From contig RJVL01000008.1 of NCBI GenBank assembly GCA_003755025.1, forward strand, positions 62,001 to 126,000: a DNA stretch of 64,000 nt, in the 5' to 3' direction. A program made the translations under genes and the position numbers. Positions 39,745-47,843 of this stretch are shown in pieces. A model generated the notes under the pieces. It was given only the letters and a program-made list of their open reading frames with translations. It did not search any database and was not told where the DNA came from. The stretch's first letter is position 1, and each line of letters begins with the position of its first letter. The DNA comes from Diaphorobacter nitroreducens. GTDB lineage: Bacteria; Pseudomonadota; Gammaproteobacteria; Burkholderiales; Burkholderiaceae_C.

Positions 39745-42023
39745 GCGGAACGCTCCATGATCTGGCCGAGCACGCCAGAATCGCCCAGCGCCCCGGACGG
39801 GCCATCGTCGCCGGCCCTGGGCCGGGCGCCGGCCTCATCGGCATCGGCCAGGGTGGTGTCGATCACGCCGATACCGGCATCGCCCAGGGGTTGGCCGGCC
39901 AGCCAGCCGCCGGTCTGCCCGAGCCAGTCGGTTTCCCTGGCCCATTGCTCGCTCGTGCGATAGCGCTGCTTCATGTCCGAAGCCACCTTCTTGAGCGATT
40001 CGGGCACGAAGGGGTCGCCGCGCGAGTCCGCCAGCGGGATGCGGATCTTGTAGCGCCGGTTGCCCTCCAGCAGCGCAAAGGCCTGGCCCTGGGGCAGCTC
40101 CAGAATGTCGGCGGCCTCGATCATGGGCACCTTGGTCTTGGTGACGATGTCGTCGTTGCGGCTGGTGAAGTCCACGCCGGTGCCCTGCGCCGCGGTGTCG
40201 GTGACACCGGACATGGGCGTCAGATGCACTACGTCCACCTGTGGCACCTGCTCGGCCAGCAGATTCGCCGTGGTCACGCTGCGCACGCGCAGCATCACCA
40301 GGTGGTTGAAGTTGTCCAGAATCTGGCCGGCCTTGGCCCTGTCTCCAACTCTGGCCTCGATGTCGAACATGGACTGGGTGTAGGCCGTGATCCTGAACCC
40401 CGAGCCGCCCAGCTTGTTCACCATGGGCACGAACTCCGGGCCGGCAATCTCGTTGACCTCATCGAAATGGCAGCAGACCTCGGGCAGCTTGAGCTTGCCC
40501 TCGGGATCATGGGGATCAAGCCCGCTCTTGTAGAGCTTGCCGCCCACGCTCACCAGGTCGGCCAGCATGGAGTTGCCCACGGCCGAGGACACCACGGCGT
40601 CCGAGAGCGCATCCAGGCCCACATAGACGATGCCGCCCTGGCGCATCACGGTCATCCAGTCGAAGATCGGGCGCTTGTCCTCGGGATCGAAATAGTCCGG
40701 GCTGATGAGCTTGCCCACGGCGCCCGTGGTGAGTTTTTCCAGGAAGGGGCCGAGGCTGGCGATGATCTTTTCGTAGAAACTGCGCTCGTAGCTGAAGGCC
40801 GCGGCCAGGCCGGTGAGCACCTTGTCATCGAGCCGGGTTTCCTTGATCCACAGGAACATGGCCACCAGCTCGGCCGGCCTGTCCTGCAGGCTGCGCGGCA
40901 CCGGAATGCCGCCCTTGACGCCAATCTGGGCCTGCAGCATGGTCACGCGCTCCTGCCAGTCGGGAAAGCGCCCCTGGGCCGCAAGACCCTCGAACACCAT
41001 GGTGGCGTAGTCCAGGAACAGGCCATCGATGCCGGTCACGTCCTTGAGCAGCGACTCATAGGTCGGCACCCGGCCCAGGGCCACCTGGGCCTGGGCGACG
41101 ATGTTGGAAAAGCGCCAGGAAAACTCCTTGAACGCGGCCGAGTTGCCCGACGAGGGCAGGGCATTGGTGGCCCGCGTGGCCACCTCGGTGATGCGCGCGA
41201 AATTGCCGATGCCGTTGTAGCGCGCAGAAATATCCGGGTAGCCCAGGTGGAACAGGTAGAAGCGATCCAGGCGCCCGGCACGCTTGGCCTCGGCATACAT
41301 GCGCAGCATCAGGTCGGCATCGCCCTTGGGGTCGATGACGATGGTCACCTTGCCCGCGTGTATGTCCTGCGTCGCCAGCATCTCCAGCAGCCGCGTCTTG
41401 CCCACGCGCGTCGTGCCCATGACGATCATGTGCCCGGTGCGCGCCGACTGGCGCAGGGCCACCGGCACCTCCTGCGGTGCGCCCACCCCGTGCAGGATGG
41501 GAGAGCCGCCCAGGTCGGGATAGGCGCGAAACGGGTTCAGCCAGCTGTCCACACCGGCCAGCGCCCCCAGGGCGCGCACCATCGGCCGGGCCTCTGGCTG
41601 GCCTGCCGCCTCCTGCCATGCGGCGCCGCGACGGCGCAGAGACTGTTCCAGCCGTCCTGGCCGCACGAAGGGCTTGGCGTCCACCTGTATCGCATCGCGC
41701 TTGCGCTGCGTGTGCTGCTGCGTCCACTCAAAGCCCTGGCCCAGGTACAGCAGCTCCTGACTCACCGGCAGCTTGGAGGGCGCCACGCGCGTGACCTTGT
41801 AGAACTTCATGCCATGCTGGTAGTGCATGACTTCCAGGGCCTGGCGCGTGCGCACCCAGGCAAAGCCACCGGCAATGGCGGCGGCGCCCCAGCCCAGGAC
41901 AGGCGGCATCATCAAGGCCCAGGGCGCCGCCGCGGCGACCACGGCCACGCCCGTGGACACGCCGGCGCTGTAGAGCTCGATGGGCGGGCGCAGCAGGCCC
42001 TCCAGGACGGCGTGGTTCTTCAT
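39741..42023 (-). CDS. traD: Conjugative coupling factor TraD (SXT/TOL subfamily, TIGR03743)
   Basis: A 760-aa type IV coupling protein that delivers the relaxase-DNA complex to the channel. Two N-terminal membrane helices (residues ~25-60) precede the RecA-like motor. Walker A is GTTRVGKT (203-210) and Walker B is VCCHFDEVNEI near 515-522. The coupling-protein signature DPKGDADLMLRMY follows Walker A. The C-terminal part is polar, with DEAGARPRAGDDG, and may contact the relaxase. It overlaps the TIGR03765 gene upstream and the TIGR03747 gene downstream. Confidence 0.95.
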   Translation of the reverse strand: MKNHAVLEGLLRPPIELYSAGVSTGVAVVAAAAPWALMMPPVLGWGAAAIAGGFAWVRTRQALEVMHYQHGMKFYKVTRVAPSKLPVSQELLYLGQGFEWTQQHTQRKRDAIQVDAKPFVRPGRLEQSLRRRGAAWQEAAGQPEARPMVRALGALAGVDSWLNPFRAYPDLGGSPILHGVGAPQEVPVALRQSARTGHMIVMGTTRVGKTRLLEMLATQDIHAGKVTIVIDPKGDADLMLRMYAEAKRAGRLDRFYLFHLGYPDISARYNGIGNFARITEVATRATNALPSSGNSAAFKEFSWRFSNIVAQAQVALGRVPTYESLLKDVTGIDGLFLDYATMVFEGLAAQGRFPDWQERVTMLQAQIGVKGGIPVPRSLQDRPAELVAMFLWIKETRLDDKVLTGLAAAFSYERSFYEKIIASLGPFLEKLTTGAVGKLISPDYFDPEDKRPIFDWMTVMRQGGIVYVGLDALSDAVVSSAVGNSMLADLVSVGGKLYKSGLDPHDPEGKLKLPEVCCHFDEVNEIAGPEFVPMVNKLGGSGFRITAYTQSMFDIEARVGDRAKAGQILDNFNHLVMLRVRSVTTANLLAEQVPQVDVVHLTPMSGVTDTAAQGTGVDFTSRNDDIVTKTKVPMIEAADILELPQGQAFALLEGNRRYKIRIPLADSRGDPFVPESLKKVASDMKQRYRTSEQWARETDWLGQTGGWLAGQPLGDAGIGVIDTTLADADEAGARPRAGDDGPSGALGDSGVLGQIMERSA

Positions 42024-42571
42024 GGGGTGGGCTCCTGGGTTGCATGCCCGTCGAGCAGGATCAACACGGGCAGGACGCCGGCGTTGCGGGCCAGCAGGCG
42101 CTCTTCCAGCCAGCGATCCGGGCCATGCGCAATGGGCAGGCTGTGCTCGTTGGCAAGCTGCTGCACGCGCTTGAAAGCCGTGGCGTCCTGCGCCGCCAAC
42201 ACCACACCGCTGGCGCCGAGGCGGCGCAGGGCCTCGCCCTGGCGTGTCAGCCAGGCGATGGAAGCCTCGTCAGCGCCGATCACAAACACCGGCTCGGTGA
42301 GCCAGCGGCTGTCGAGCACCGGGCCGAGACCGGCCTTGAGGCGGCCAGGCTTGAGCCGCGACACCAGGGGGAACGCCACGCCCGTGAGCGGCTGGTCTTG
42401 CCCTGCCAGCAGATGGCTCAGATAGGGCGCCACGGGAACGGCAGGGCCGGCGTTGATTTCCTGCAGCGGCTGGCCTGAATTGCCGGGGCCGGCCAGCACC
42501 GGCCAGGGCAGGCACAGCATGCCGGCCAGGCCTGCGACCAGGATGCCGAGGATGTGCGTGGACTTAGCCAT
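42020..42571 (-). CDS. ICE protein, TIGR03765 (PFL_4695) family
   Basis: A 183-aa exported protein. The signal peptide (GILVAGLAGMLCLPWPVLA) ends near residue 27. The family part is VAFPLVSRLKPGRL, TEPVFVIGADEASIAWL and RLGASGVVLAAQDATAFKRVQQLA, a small alpha/beta fold. The ATG at 42571 overlaps the lytic transglycosylase stop; a much longer frame upstream is a shadow. Its conserved place is between the transglycosylase and TraD. Confidence 0.85.
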   Translation of the reverse strand: MAKSTHILGILVAGLAGMLCLPWPVLAGPGNSGQPLQEINAGPAVPVAPYLSHLLAGQDQPLTGVAFPLVSRLKPGRLKAGLGPVLDSRWLTEPVFVIGADEASIAWLTRQGEALRRLGASGVVLAAQDATAFKRVQQLANEHSLPIAHGPDRWLEERLLARNAGVLPVLILLDGHATQEPTP

Positions 42572-43391
42572 GGCGCCCTCCCGCGATCGCAGCAGCATGG
42601 CGCACGCCCAGGCGCTCCAGCCTGGCCAGGGTCTGCGCGGCATAGCGTTCGCCGCGCTGGCGAGCTTCTGCCGTGGCGTCGGAACCCGTGTGATACAGCG
42701 CAATGGCACCGCGCCAGTCGCCACGCGCGTCATAGTGTCCGCGCAGGATCTGGGCGCCCACGCTGAGATTCGGGTACGGGTCGAGGGCGCGCTCGAAGCT
42801 GCCCAGCCTGTCGGCATGCCAGCGCCAGTTGACCTGCATGGCGCCGCAATCGACGTTCGTCACGCCCCGGCCCACATAGCCCTTGAGGGCGGCCAGAGTT
42901 TCGCCATAGCCGGCATAGCGCAGGCCCTTGCCGCGCACGCACAGCGTCCAGGGGTAGGGCAGGGTGCGCGCGCCGAACTTGAGTTGCGACTCCTGCAGCG
43001 CCACGCCATAGAGCAGCCAGGGATCAACACCGTACTGACGTGCGATGCGCACGTAGGCGCCGGGCGGCTGCAGGCCGGATGCAGTCGCCGATGTGGCACT
43101 GGCCTTGCCTGGGCGATGCACGGCCGGGCGGGCCCCGGCAGGCTCGAAGTCGGTAATGACCGGATCGATGCGCAGCGTCCTACTGGACACGGCGGCGTGA
43201 TCCATCCCACCAGACAGCCTGGGCTCCAGGCGCCGCACCTGATCCGGCCGGTAAGGCAACCAGTCGCTGACGCGGGCCTGAGCCGGCCAGGCCACGGCGC
43301 CCGCGAGCAGGGCCGCAGCGCGCACCAGCAGGCCGCGGCGCTGTGTCAGCGCTGCGCCGCATGGCTGGGAGGGGCAGGGGTGGGCGATCAT
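42564..43391 (-). CDS. Conjugal-transfer lytic transglycosylase
   Basis: A 275-aa exported protein. The N-terminus TQRRGLLVRAAALLAGAVA resembles a twin-arginine signal. The transglycosylase domain begins at RIARQYGVDPWLLYGVALQESQLKFG with catalytic Glu134. The later conserved features are VTNVDCGAMQVNWRWH and YPNLSVGAQILRGHY. These enzymes open the peptidoglycan for the secretion channel, as VirB1 does. I chose the ATG at 43391; the upstream 25 codons lack a signal. It lies just below the TIGR03759 gene. Confidence 0.9.
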   Translation of the reverse strand: MIAHPCPSQPCGAALTQRRGLLVRAAALLAGAVAWPAQARVSDWLPYRPDQVRRLEPRLSGGMDHAAVSSRTLRIDPVITDFEPAGARPAVHRPGKASATSATASGLQPPGAYVRIARQYGVDPWLLYGVALQESQLKFGARTLPYPWTLCVRGKGLRYAGYGETLAALKGYVGRGVTNVDCGAMQVNWRWHADRLGSFERALDPYPNLSVGAQILRGHYDARGDWRGAIALYHTGSDATAEARQRGERYAAQTLARLERLGVRHAAAIAGGRHG

Positions 43392-43413
43392 GGCGGTGCC
43401 TGTGCTGTGGTGC

Positions 43414-43989
43414 TCAGCGCTTGCTCGCGGGACGCGGGCGTGGCTGGGCCGATGGCGACTGATCAATCACCAGGCTGCGCGGCACGCCCAGGGCATCGGC
43501 GGCGCCCACGGGCGCGGCCACCGGCGTGCCTCCCGAGTAGTCGATGATGGGCTCGTTGGGGTAGAGGCGCCCCATGGCCTCGGTGAATGCCTGGTTCCAG
43601 GCCAGCGAGCGCTCCACGTCCGCGTGGAAGGCACGGGCGAACATCTCGGCGTACTTGCGCCGCTCGGCGTCGGTGCGAGCGTGGATGCCAAGCGCTTCCA
43701 CGGGCGAGAGGTTTTCCACGGAAAAGCTCTTGCGCGGCCCCTCCAGTAGCACCTTGGCACGCGTCATCTCCTCGTTGGACAGGCCCCAGATCTGTCCCAG
43801 CAGTCGATCACGGTCACTCAGGGTCGTGTAGCTGTTCTGTGAGCCGGCTTCCTGGGTACGTTGCTGCTCGGTACGGGCCACGCTCTGTGCGTGCGCCAGG
43901 CCCGATCCCATCAGCGCTGCCACCAGCACCAGGGCGACGGCCCAGACCAGGTCAACCATGGCCGTTGGGGTGCGTGCGGGATGCTTCAT
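43414..43989 (-). CDS. ICE protein, TIGR03759 (PFL_4693) family
   Basis: A 191-aa exported protein with an N-terminal hydrophobic signal (LVWAVALVLVAALMGSGLAHA). The conserved part is YTTLSDRDRLLGQIWGLSNEEM, then GPRKSFSVENLSPVEALGIHARTDAERRKYAEMF. The start overlaps the stop of the upstream gene (ATGA). It marks the usual beginning of the transfer series in PFGI-1-like ICEs. Function unknown, presumably periplasmic. Confidence 0.88.
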   Translation of the reverse strand: MKHPARTPTAMVDLVWAVALVLVAALMGSGLAHAQSVARTEQQRTQEAGSQNSYTTLSDRDRLLGQIWGLSNEEMTRAKVLLEGPRKSFSVENLSPVEALGIHARTDAERRKYAEMFARAFHADVERSLAWNQAFTEAMGRLYPNEPIIDYSGGTPVAAPVGAADALGVPRSLVIDQSPSAQPRPRPASKR

Positions 43990-45203
43990 TGAGCGGCCTC
44001 GTGCAGTTGCAGCGTGAACGGCTTGCCGCCAGCAGCCATGAAGGTGGCACGGCCCGCCTGCACATCGACAGACTGCAGGCTGATGCCGTTGAAGGACTCG
44101 CCGGGCTGCAGCACGCGCACGCGCTGGTCGCCGGGCATGCCGGTGCCCACGACGACCGATGGGCGGCCATCCCAGGTATCGATCGCCAGCAACTGCCCCT
44201 GAGCCGCAGGTGTTGCCGCTGGCGTGGCTCTTGGTGCTGCGGCCACGGGCCTGGTCGGCGCCTGCGCCGTTGCTGCGCGCGGGTACTGCCCGGCGGGCCG
44301 GACGTTGGCAGGGGCCGGCCGTGGGTTTGCTTGCTGGCCTTGCAGCTGCTGCTCCAGGTGGGCCACGCGCTGCTCCAGGGCCTGTATCTGCTCCCTTTGT
44401 GTGTCGGGCGTCACAGCCGCTGCACCAACACTTGTGTCGGAACTTGCCGGCTTTGCATCAGCCGTGACAACAGCTGCAGGAGACTGTGCAGGCCCGGCCG
44501 GCGTGGCGGCTGCTGTCGCGGCTGGCGCCAGATCATCGGGCGCATCGGCGGGTTCCGGCAGGGCAACGGGCGGCTTCGCCGCCACGGGCTCGGCATGGCC
44601 TGGCGCCTGCACGACGGCGGCGGGACGGGAATCTCGGGGTTCTGCCAGCGGCAATGCGGGCGCAGTCCTGGCCTCGCTGGCGACCGCTGCAGGTTGGTCG
44701 TCGGCCTGGCCGTTCAAGAAGCGGTAGCCAACAAAACTTGCGCCGGCGGCCAGGAGCAGCGCAACGACCACGAAACCGACGCCAAGACCCGTGCCACCGG
44801 TCGAGCTGGTGGATTCCTGAGCTACGGGCCGATCTTGATCGTCGTCAGCCTCGCCGTCCTCGCCGTCCTCGCCGTCCAGGTCGCCGTCAACGTCCTTTTT
44901 CTGGATGCGGCGCTTGAACCAGCCGGATGTGGCGGAGCGAGGTTCTTGCTGCTCCTCATCCTGTGCCTGCTGTTCAGGTACGCTAACGCCATCGGCCGCC
45001 TGGGCAGCAGCCTTGCGCCCGCGATCTACGCGCGGCTCTTCGGCGCGTTGGCGCTGCTCCAGCAGGCGCTGTTCCTCGCGCTCCTGATCTTCCAGCAGCT
45101 GCTGGTGCTCTTGCCTGCGCTGTTGCTCGATGCGTTGCAGGCGGCGTACTTGCTCGGCCTGTTGCTCCTGTATCAGGAGCGGGTCGTTCGGTTCGGTATG
45201 CAT
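43986..45203 (-). CDS. Single-pass membrane protein with coiled coil, pilus-assembly-like
   Basis: A 405-aa protein with three parts. The cytoplasmic N-terminus (to ~85) is a Gln/Glu/Arg-rich coiled coil, followed by an acidic Asp/Gly/Glu stretch. One membrane helix lies near residues 145-165 (GVGFVVVALLLAAGASFVGY). A Pro/Ala-rich periplasmic linker with a short coiled coil (IQALEQRVAHLEQQLQG) leads to a C-terminal domain (LLAIDTWDGRPSVVVG, VLQPGESFNGISLQSVD) resembling PilP/GspC-like folds. I chose the ATG at 45203; a GTG three codons earlier is possible. It sits between the PilL-N-like and TIGR03759 genes. Confidence 0.78.
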   Translation of the reverse strand: MHTEPNDPLLIQEQQAEQVRRLQRIEQQRRQEHQQLLEDQEREEQRLLEQRQRAEEPRVDRGRKAAAQAADGVSVPEQQAQDEEQQEPRSATSGWFKRRIQKKDVDGDLDGEDGEDGEADDDQDRPVAQESTSSTGGTGLGVGFVVVALLLAAGASFVGYRFLNGQADDQPAAVASEARTAPALPLAEPRDSRPAAVVQAPGHAEPVAAKPPVALPEPADAPDDLAPAATAAATPAGPAQSPAAVVTADAKPASSDTSVGAAAVTPDTQREQIQALEQRVAHLEQQLQGQQANPRPAPANVRPAGQYPRAATAQAPTRPVAAAPRATPAATPAAQGQLLAIDTWDGRPSVVVGTGMPGDQRVRVLQPGESFNGISLQSVDVQAGRATFMAAGGKPFTLQLHEAAQ

Positions 45204-45218
45204 GAGTTCCACCCTGCC

Positions 45219-45725
45219 TCAGTACGCGGCGTGCGCATCGGTGGTCGCCGCCAGGGGCGCCACGGCCTGCTCGAACCACACCAGGCGTTGAATCGGGTCT
45301 TCATGCCAGCGCCAGCTCGGGCCGGTAAGCACCTCGAGAATCGCGCGGGCCTTGTAGGGGCCGAGCTGACGCTGTGATTCCGGCAGTGGCAGGCCGAGCA
45401 GATGCGCGGCCTGCGGCGTGAGCGCGCTGCTCTCCACCAGGCGCCAGCCAGTGCGCAGCAGCGTGTGGCGCAGCGCGTCCCCCACGGTGCTCACGGTCTG
45501 GCGCGGGTAGCTCAGGCGCACGAATACATCCAGAGGGTCGGCCGCCTGGCCCGCAGGCGTCGCCACGGTGGTGGTGTAGCGGCCAACCTGCATCTGACCG
45601 CCGGCGAGGACAACTCCCAGGGGAAGTTCCGCACCACCAGCCGGATCGGTGACTCCCATGGGCTGCGCCATGGCGCCAGTGCAGGCGGTGCAGGCCAGGG
45701 CGGTCAGAAAGCGTGCAAGTGTCAT
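45219..45725 (-). CDS. PilL N-terminal-domain-like exported protein (TIGR03748)
   Basis: A 168-aa exported protein that opens the long transfer operon. The signal peptide (LARFLTALACTACTGAMA) follows the ATG at 45725. The family part contains QMQVGRYTTTVATPAG, DPLDVFVRLSYPRQTVSTVGDALRHTLLRTGWRLV, and SQRQLGPYKARAILEVLTGPSWRWHEDPIQRLVWF. In type IVB pilus systems of such ICEs PilL is a lipoprotein-like component, but here the N-terminal domain stands alone. P2 and the hairpin tract lie upstream. Confidence 0.82.
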   Translation of the reverse strand: MTLARFLTALACTACTGAMAQPMGVTDPAGGAELPLGVVLAGGQMQVGRYTTTVATPAGQAADPLDVFVRLSYPRQTVSTVGDALRHTLLRTGWRLVESSALTPQAAHLLGLPLPESQRQLGPYKARAILEVLTGPSWRWHEDPIQRLVWFEQAVAPLAATTDAHAAY

Positions 45726-45906
45726 GGGGTCACCCGAATAGAAAGACCCGGCCAGCACCGTTTCCAGTGCTGTGACAGCGCGAACCAAAGCCAAGGGAGG
45801 GAACAGTCAAGAGGGTTCAAGCCGTTGTCACCGGGCAAAAGACACTTCGGACAAGCCGGAAGCGTCGCCAGTGAGAAAAGTGTTGCCGCGATGGCCCGGC
45901 GAAACC

Positions 45907-45972
45907 AGCGCTTGCCCTCGGTTACGTGACGGAGGCTAAGCGCTTGACAGACACATCAAAACATGCTTGCAA
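45907..45972. promoter_or_regulatory. P2: 38-bp palindromic operator with rightward promoter
   Basis: The core CCTCGGTTACGTGACGGAGG (45916-45935) sits inside a larger near-palindrome with AGCGCT at both outer ends (45907-45912 and 45939-45944), centred between 45925 and 45926. TTGACA (45944-45949) abuts it, with 17 nt to TTGCAA. It shares with P1 the stretch TAAGCGCTTGAC and AAAACATGC at the same distance. It is the best-conserved member of the three-copy motif. Confidence 0.65.
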
Positions 45973-46050
45973 ATCAGCATGCCGCATCCTGGGCTGGCAT
46001 CGTTGCTTGGCCGGCGTGCCAAATGACCCATGCGAAATGGCAAATGGCAG

Positions 46051-46290
46051 GGCCAGCCGGGGCGGCTGGCCGACGGGTAAACGGCCTTCTACTGGTTAAG
46101 GGCCCAATCCAAAGGGCCGCGCGTGCTCCTAAAGTCGTCGCACGCGCGGGAAATGGCCTACGGGGACGGGAAAGGGTGTTTTACGGGCTATCGGTCAGCG
46201 CCCGCGCGGGGCGCTCGGGCGCTGACGGCCCTGCCGCAGGGCGACGAATCGCGTGACGAGGCGCCGAGCGTGCGCGACCCGACGCTCGGC
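46051..46290. other. Hairpin-rich tract, candidate oriT or structured RNA
   Basis: Six perfect inverted repeats in 240 bp: 46051-46058/46064-46071 (8 bp), 46101-46105/46114-46118 (5 bp), 46117-46126/46140-46149 (10 bp), 46194-46204/46216-46226 (11 bp), 46228-46233/46237-46242 (6 bp) and 46263-46271/46282-46290 (9 bp). No convincing gene covers it. It lies in the only large gap between the two divergent halves of the transfer region and upstream of the relaxase gene. Conjugative origins of transfer have such repeats. A structured RNA made from the P2 promoter is the alternative. Confidence 0.55.
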
Positions 46291-46334
46291 CAATCGGCTG
46301 ACGGCGCGATTAGCACAAGATCGATCTGCCTGCA

Positions 46335-46402
46335 AGCGCTAACCCTCGGTCACGTTTCCGAGGCTAGTCGGCTGACAGCCGGCCAGGCCATCGGCAGTAT
46401 CG
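46335..46402. promoter_or_regulatory. P3: palindromic operator upstream of the methyltransferase remnant
   Basis: CCTCGGTCACGTTTCCGAGG (46344-46363) has perfect 6-bp arms CCTCGG/CCGAGG around ACGT. AGCGCT lies to the left (46335-46340), and CTGACA (46372-46377) follows as a -35-like box with a poor -10. Same motif class as P1 and P2. It probably drives the methyltransferase/47276/relaxase genes. Confidence 0.55.
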
Positions 46403-46442
46403 AAAGGGCCATGTTGACCAAGCCCTTGAGAGAGACTGATCC

Positions 46443-47144
46443 ATGCTGAGTCCGCAACTCATACTGCCGCTGCACGCCAAGCTGGTGATTGACCTGTTCG
46501 CGGGCGGCGGCCAGAGCCTCGCCACGGCATTCATGGTGCAGGCCAACGGCGGTTTCAATGCAACGCCGGCCCGTGAACTGCGCGATCCCCTATCGACGGT
46601 GACCACCAGCGGCAGCCAGCAGCAGCTGGTGACGGCCAGCCTGGTGACGCTGCGCCACCACAGCACGGGACGCGACCTGCGCGAGCCGCTGGCGACGGTG
46701 GCGGCCGGCGGCGAGCACCACGCCCTGGTGCAGTACCAGCTGAGCCGTGCCGACGAGGCCGGCGCACTGCGCTGCGCCGCCTTCCTGATGCGCTATCACG
46801 CCAGCGGCGGCCAGTGGGCCGATCTGCGCGAACCCATGACCACCGTCACGACGCGCGATCGCCTGGCGCTGGTGACCGTATGGCTGCAGGGTGAGCCGTG
46901 GGTGATCGTGGACATCACCCTGCGCATGCTGATGCCGCGCGAGCTGTACAACGCGCAGGACTTCCCGCCGGACTATGTGATCGACCGCACCGCGGCGGGC
47001 CAGCCGCTGTCCAAGACGGCGCAGATCAGGATGTGTGGCAATTCCGTCAGCCCCGTGCCGATGCGCGCCATCGTCGCGGCCAACTATCGTGAGCTGGTGC
47101 AGCAACCCATGGCCGAACCACGTTACCAGCGGGCGTGGGCATGA
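46443..47144 (+). pseudogene. Internally deleted DNA cytosine-5 methyltransferase
   Basis: The 233-codon frame begins like ICE-borne C5 methylases (LPLHAKLVIDLFAGGG, SAM motif I at residues 15-23). It then jumps to the C-terminal repeat region (LRDPLSTVTTSGSQQQLV, LREPLATVAAGG, LREPMTTVTTRDR) and the terminal motifs IX/X (LTPREL-like MLMPRELYNAQDFPPDY, RMCGNSV). The catalytic Pro-Cys motif, ENV motif and motif VIII, roughly 250-300 residues, are missing. The deletion kept the frame. No methylation is expected. Function as a DNA-binding protein cannot be excluded. Confidence 0.75.
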
Positions 47145-47275
47145 CGTTGGGGACGTTGTACCGTCCTGGTGGTTTGGACTTGTTCCATCAAACCGATGGT
47201 GCGATGGCAACGTGGTCAAGGCTGACCCGGCGATTCCTACATGCGACGGCCCGAGCAGGGCAGGGAGGTGCTGCC

Positions 47276-47839
47276 ATGGGAGACGAACCGGATACACCCA
47301 AGGCGCATAGCCAGCATGAACCGCACCGCAGCAACCCGGAATTTCCGCATTGGGGGCGCGATGAACTCGATCACAGCCATGCCATCTTTGCGATTGCGGC
47401 ACATCTGCACAGTCTGGCGCTGGAGCGCTGGACGCCGCGTCTCGTGCGCTGGCTGTCCTTCTATGACGGCATGGAGCGCTGGGTCGATCCGGGACAGGAG
47501 CCCTGCCTGTGCGTGCGCGATCTGCTGGCGTCCTATGTGCTGTGCCTGCGCAGCGCGGACAGGCCGCACAAGGCAGATACGGCGACTTCAATGGATGCAA
47601 GCCAGTTGAAGCAACGCATCATCGACGATCTGTTGTCCCTCGATTTCCTGCGCTACCGCGCCTACTGGAGCCGCAGAATGGCCCAGGATGGCAATGCCCT
47701 GGTCTGGGTGCCGCTGCAACAGTCTTGGCTGTCCTTCGTGGAACTGGCACGCCCAGGCGATGAGCTGATGGTCTATCTGACGGACTGCCGGATCACGCCT
47801 CCGCTTGAGACACATCGCGTGTTTCTGAACCAGGAGTAG
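47276..47839 (+). CDS. Unknown protein between methylase remnant and relaxase
   Basis: A 187-aa soluble protein. I chose the ATG at 47276 because GGGAGGTG precedes it at good spacing; an earlier frame opening at 47135 lacks a ribosome site. The protein starts with a polar, His-rich stretch, then HSHAIFAIAAHLHSLALERWTPRLVRWLSFYDGMERW, followed by CLCVRDLLASYVLCLRS and a C-terminal alpha/beta part (FLRYRAYWSRRMAQDGNALVWVPLQQSW). No catalytic motif recognised. It ends 4 nt before the relaxase start, so the two are co-expressed. Confidence 0.65.
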   Translation: MGDEPDTPKAHSQHEPHRSNPEFPHWGRDELDHSHAIFAIAAHLHSLALERWTPRLVRWLSFYDGMERWVDPGQEPCLCVRDLLASYVLCLRSADRPHKADTATSMDASQLKQRIIDDLLSLDFLRYRAYWSRRMAQDGNALVWVPLQQSWLSFVELARPGDELMVYLTDCRITPPLETHRVFLNQE

Positions 47840-47843
47840 GGCA

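Noticed and set aside
39891-42425. 844-aa plus-strand open frame opposite traD
   Set aside because: Antisense of traD with typical shadow composition (His/Arg/Gln/Gly); it crosses two real gene borders and has no recognisable domain.
46123-46449. 108-aa plus-strand frame across the hairpin tract
   Set aside because: It crosses several strong hairpins and the P3 palindrome, and has no good ribosome site and no protein-like hydrophobic pattern. I prefer a non-coding tract.
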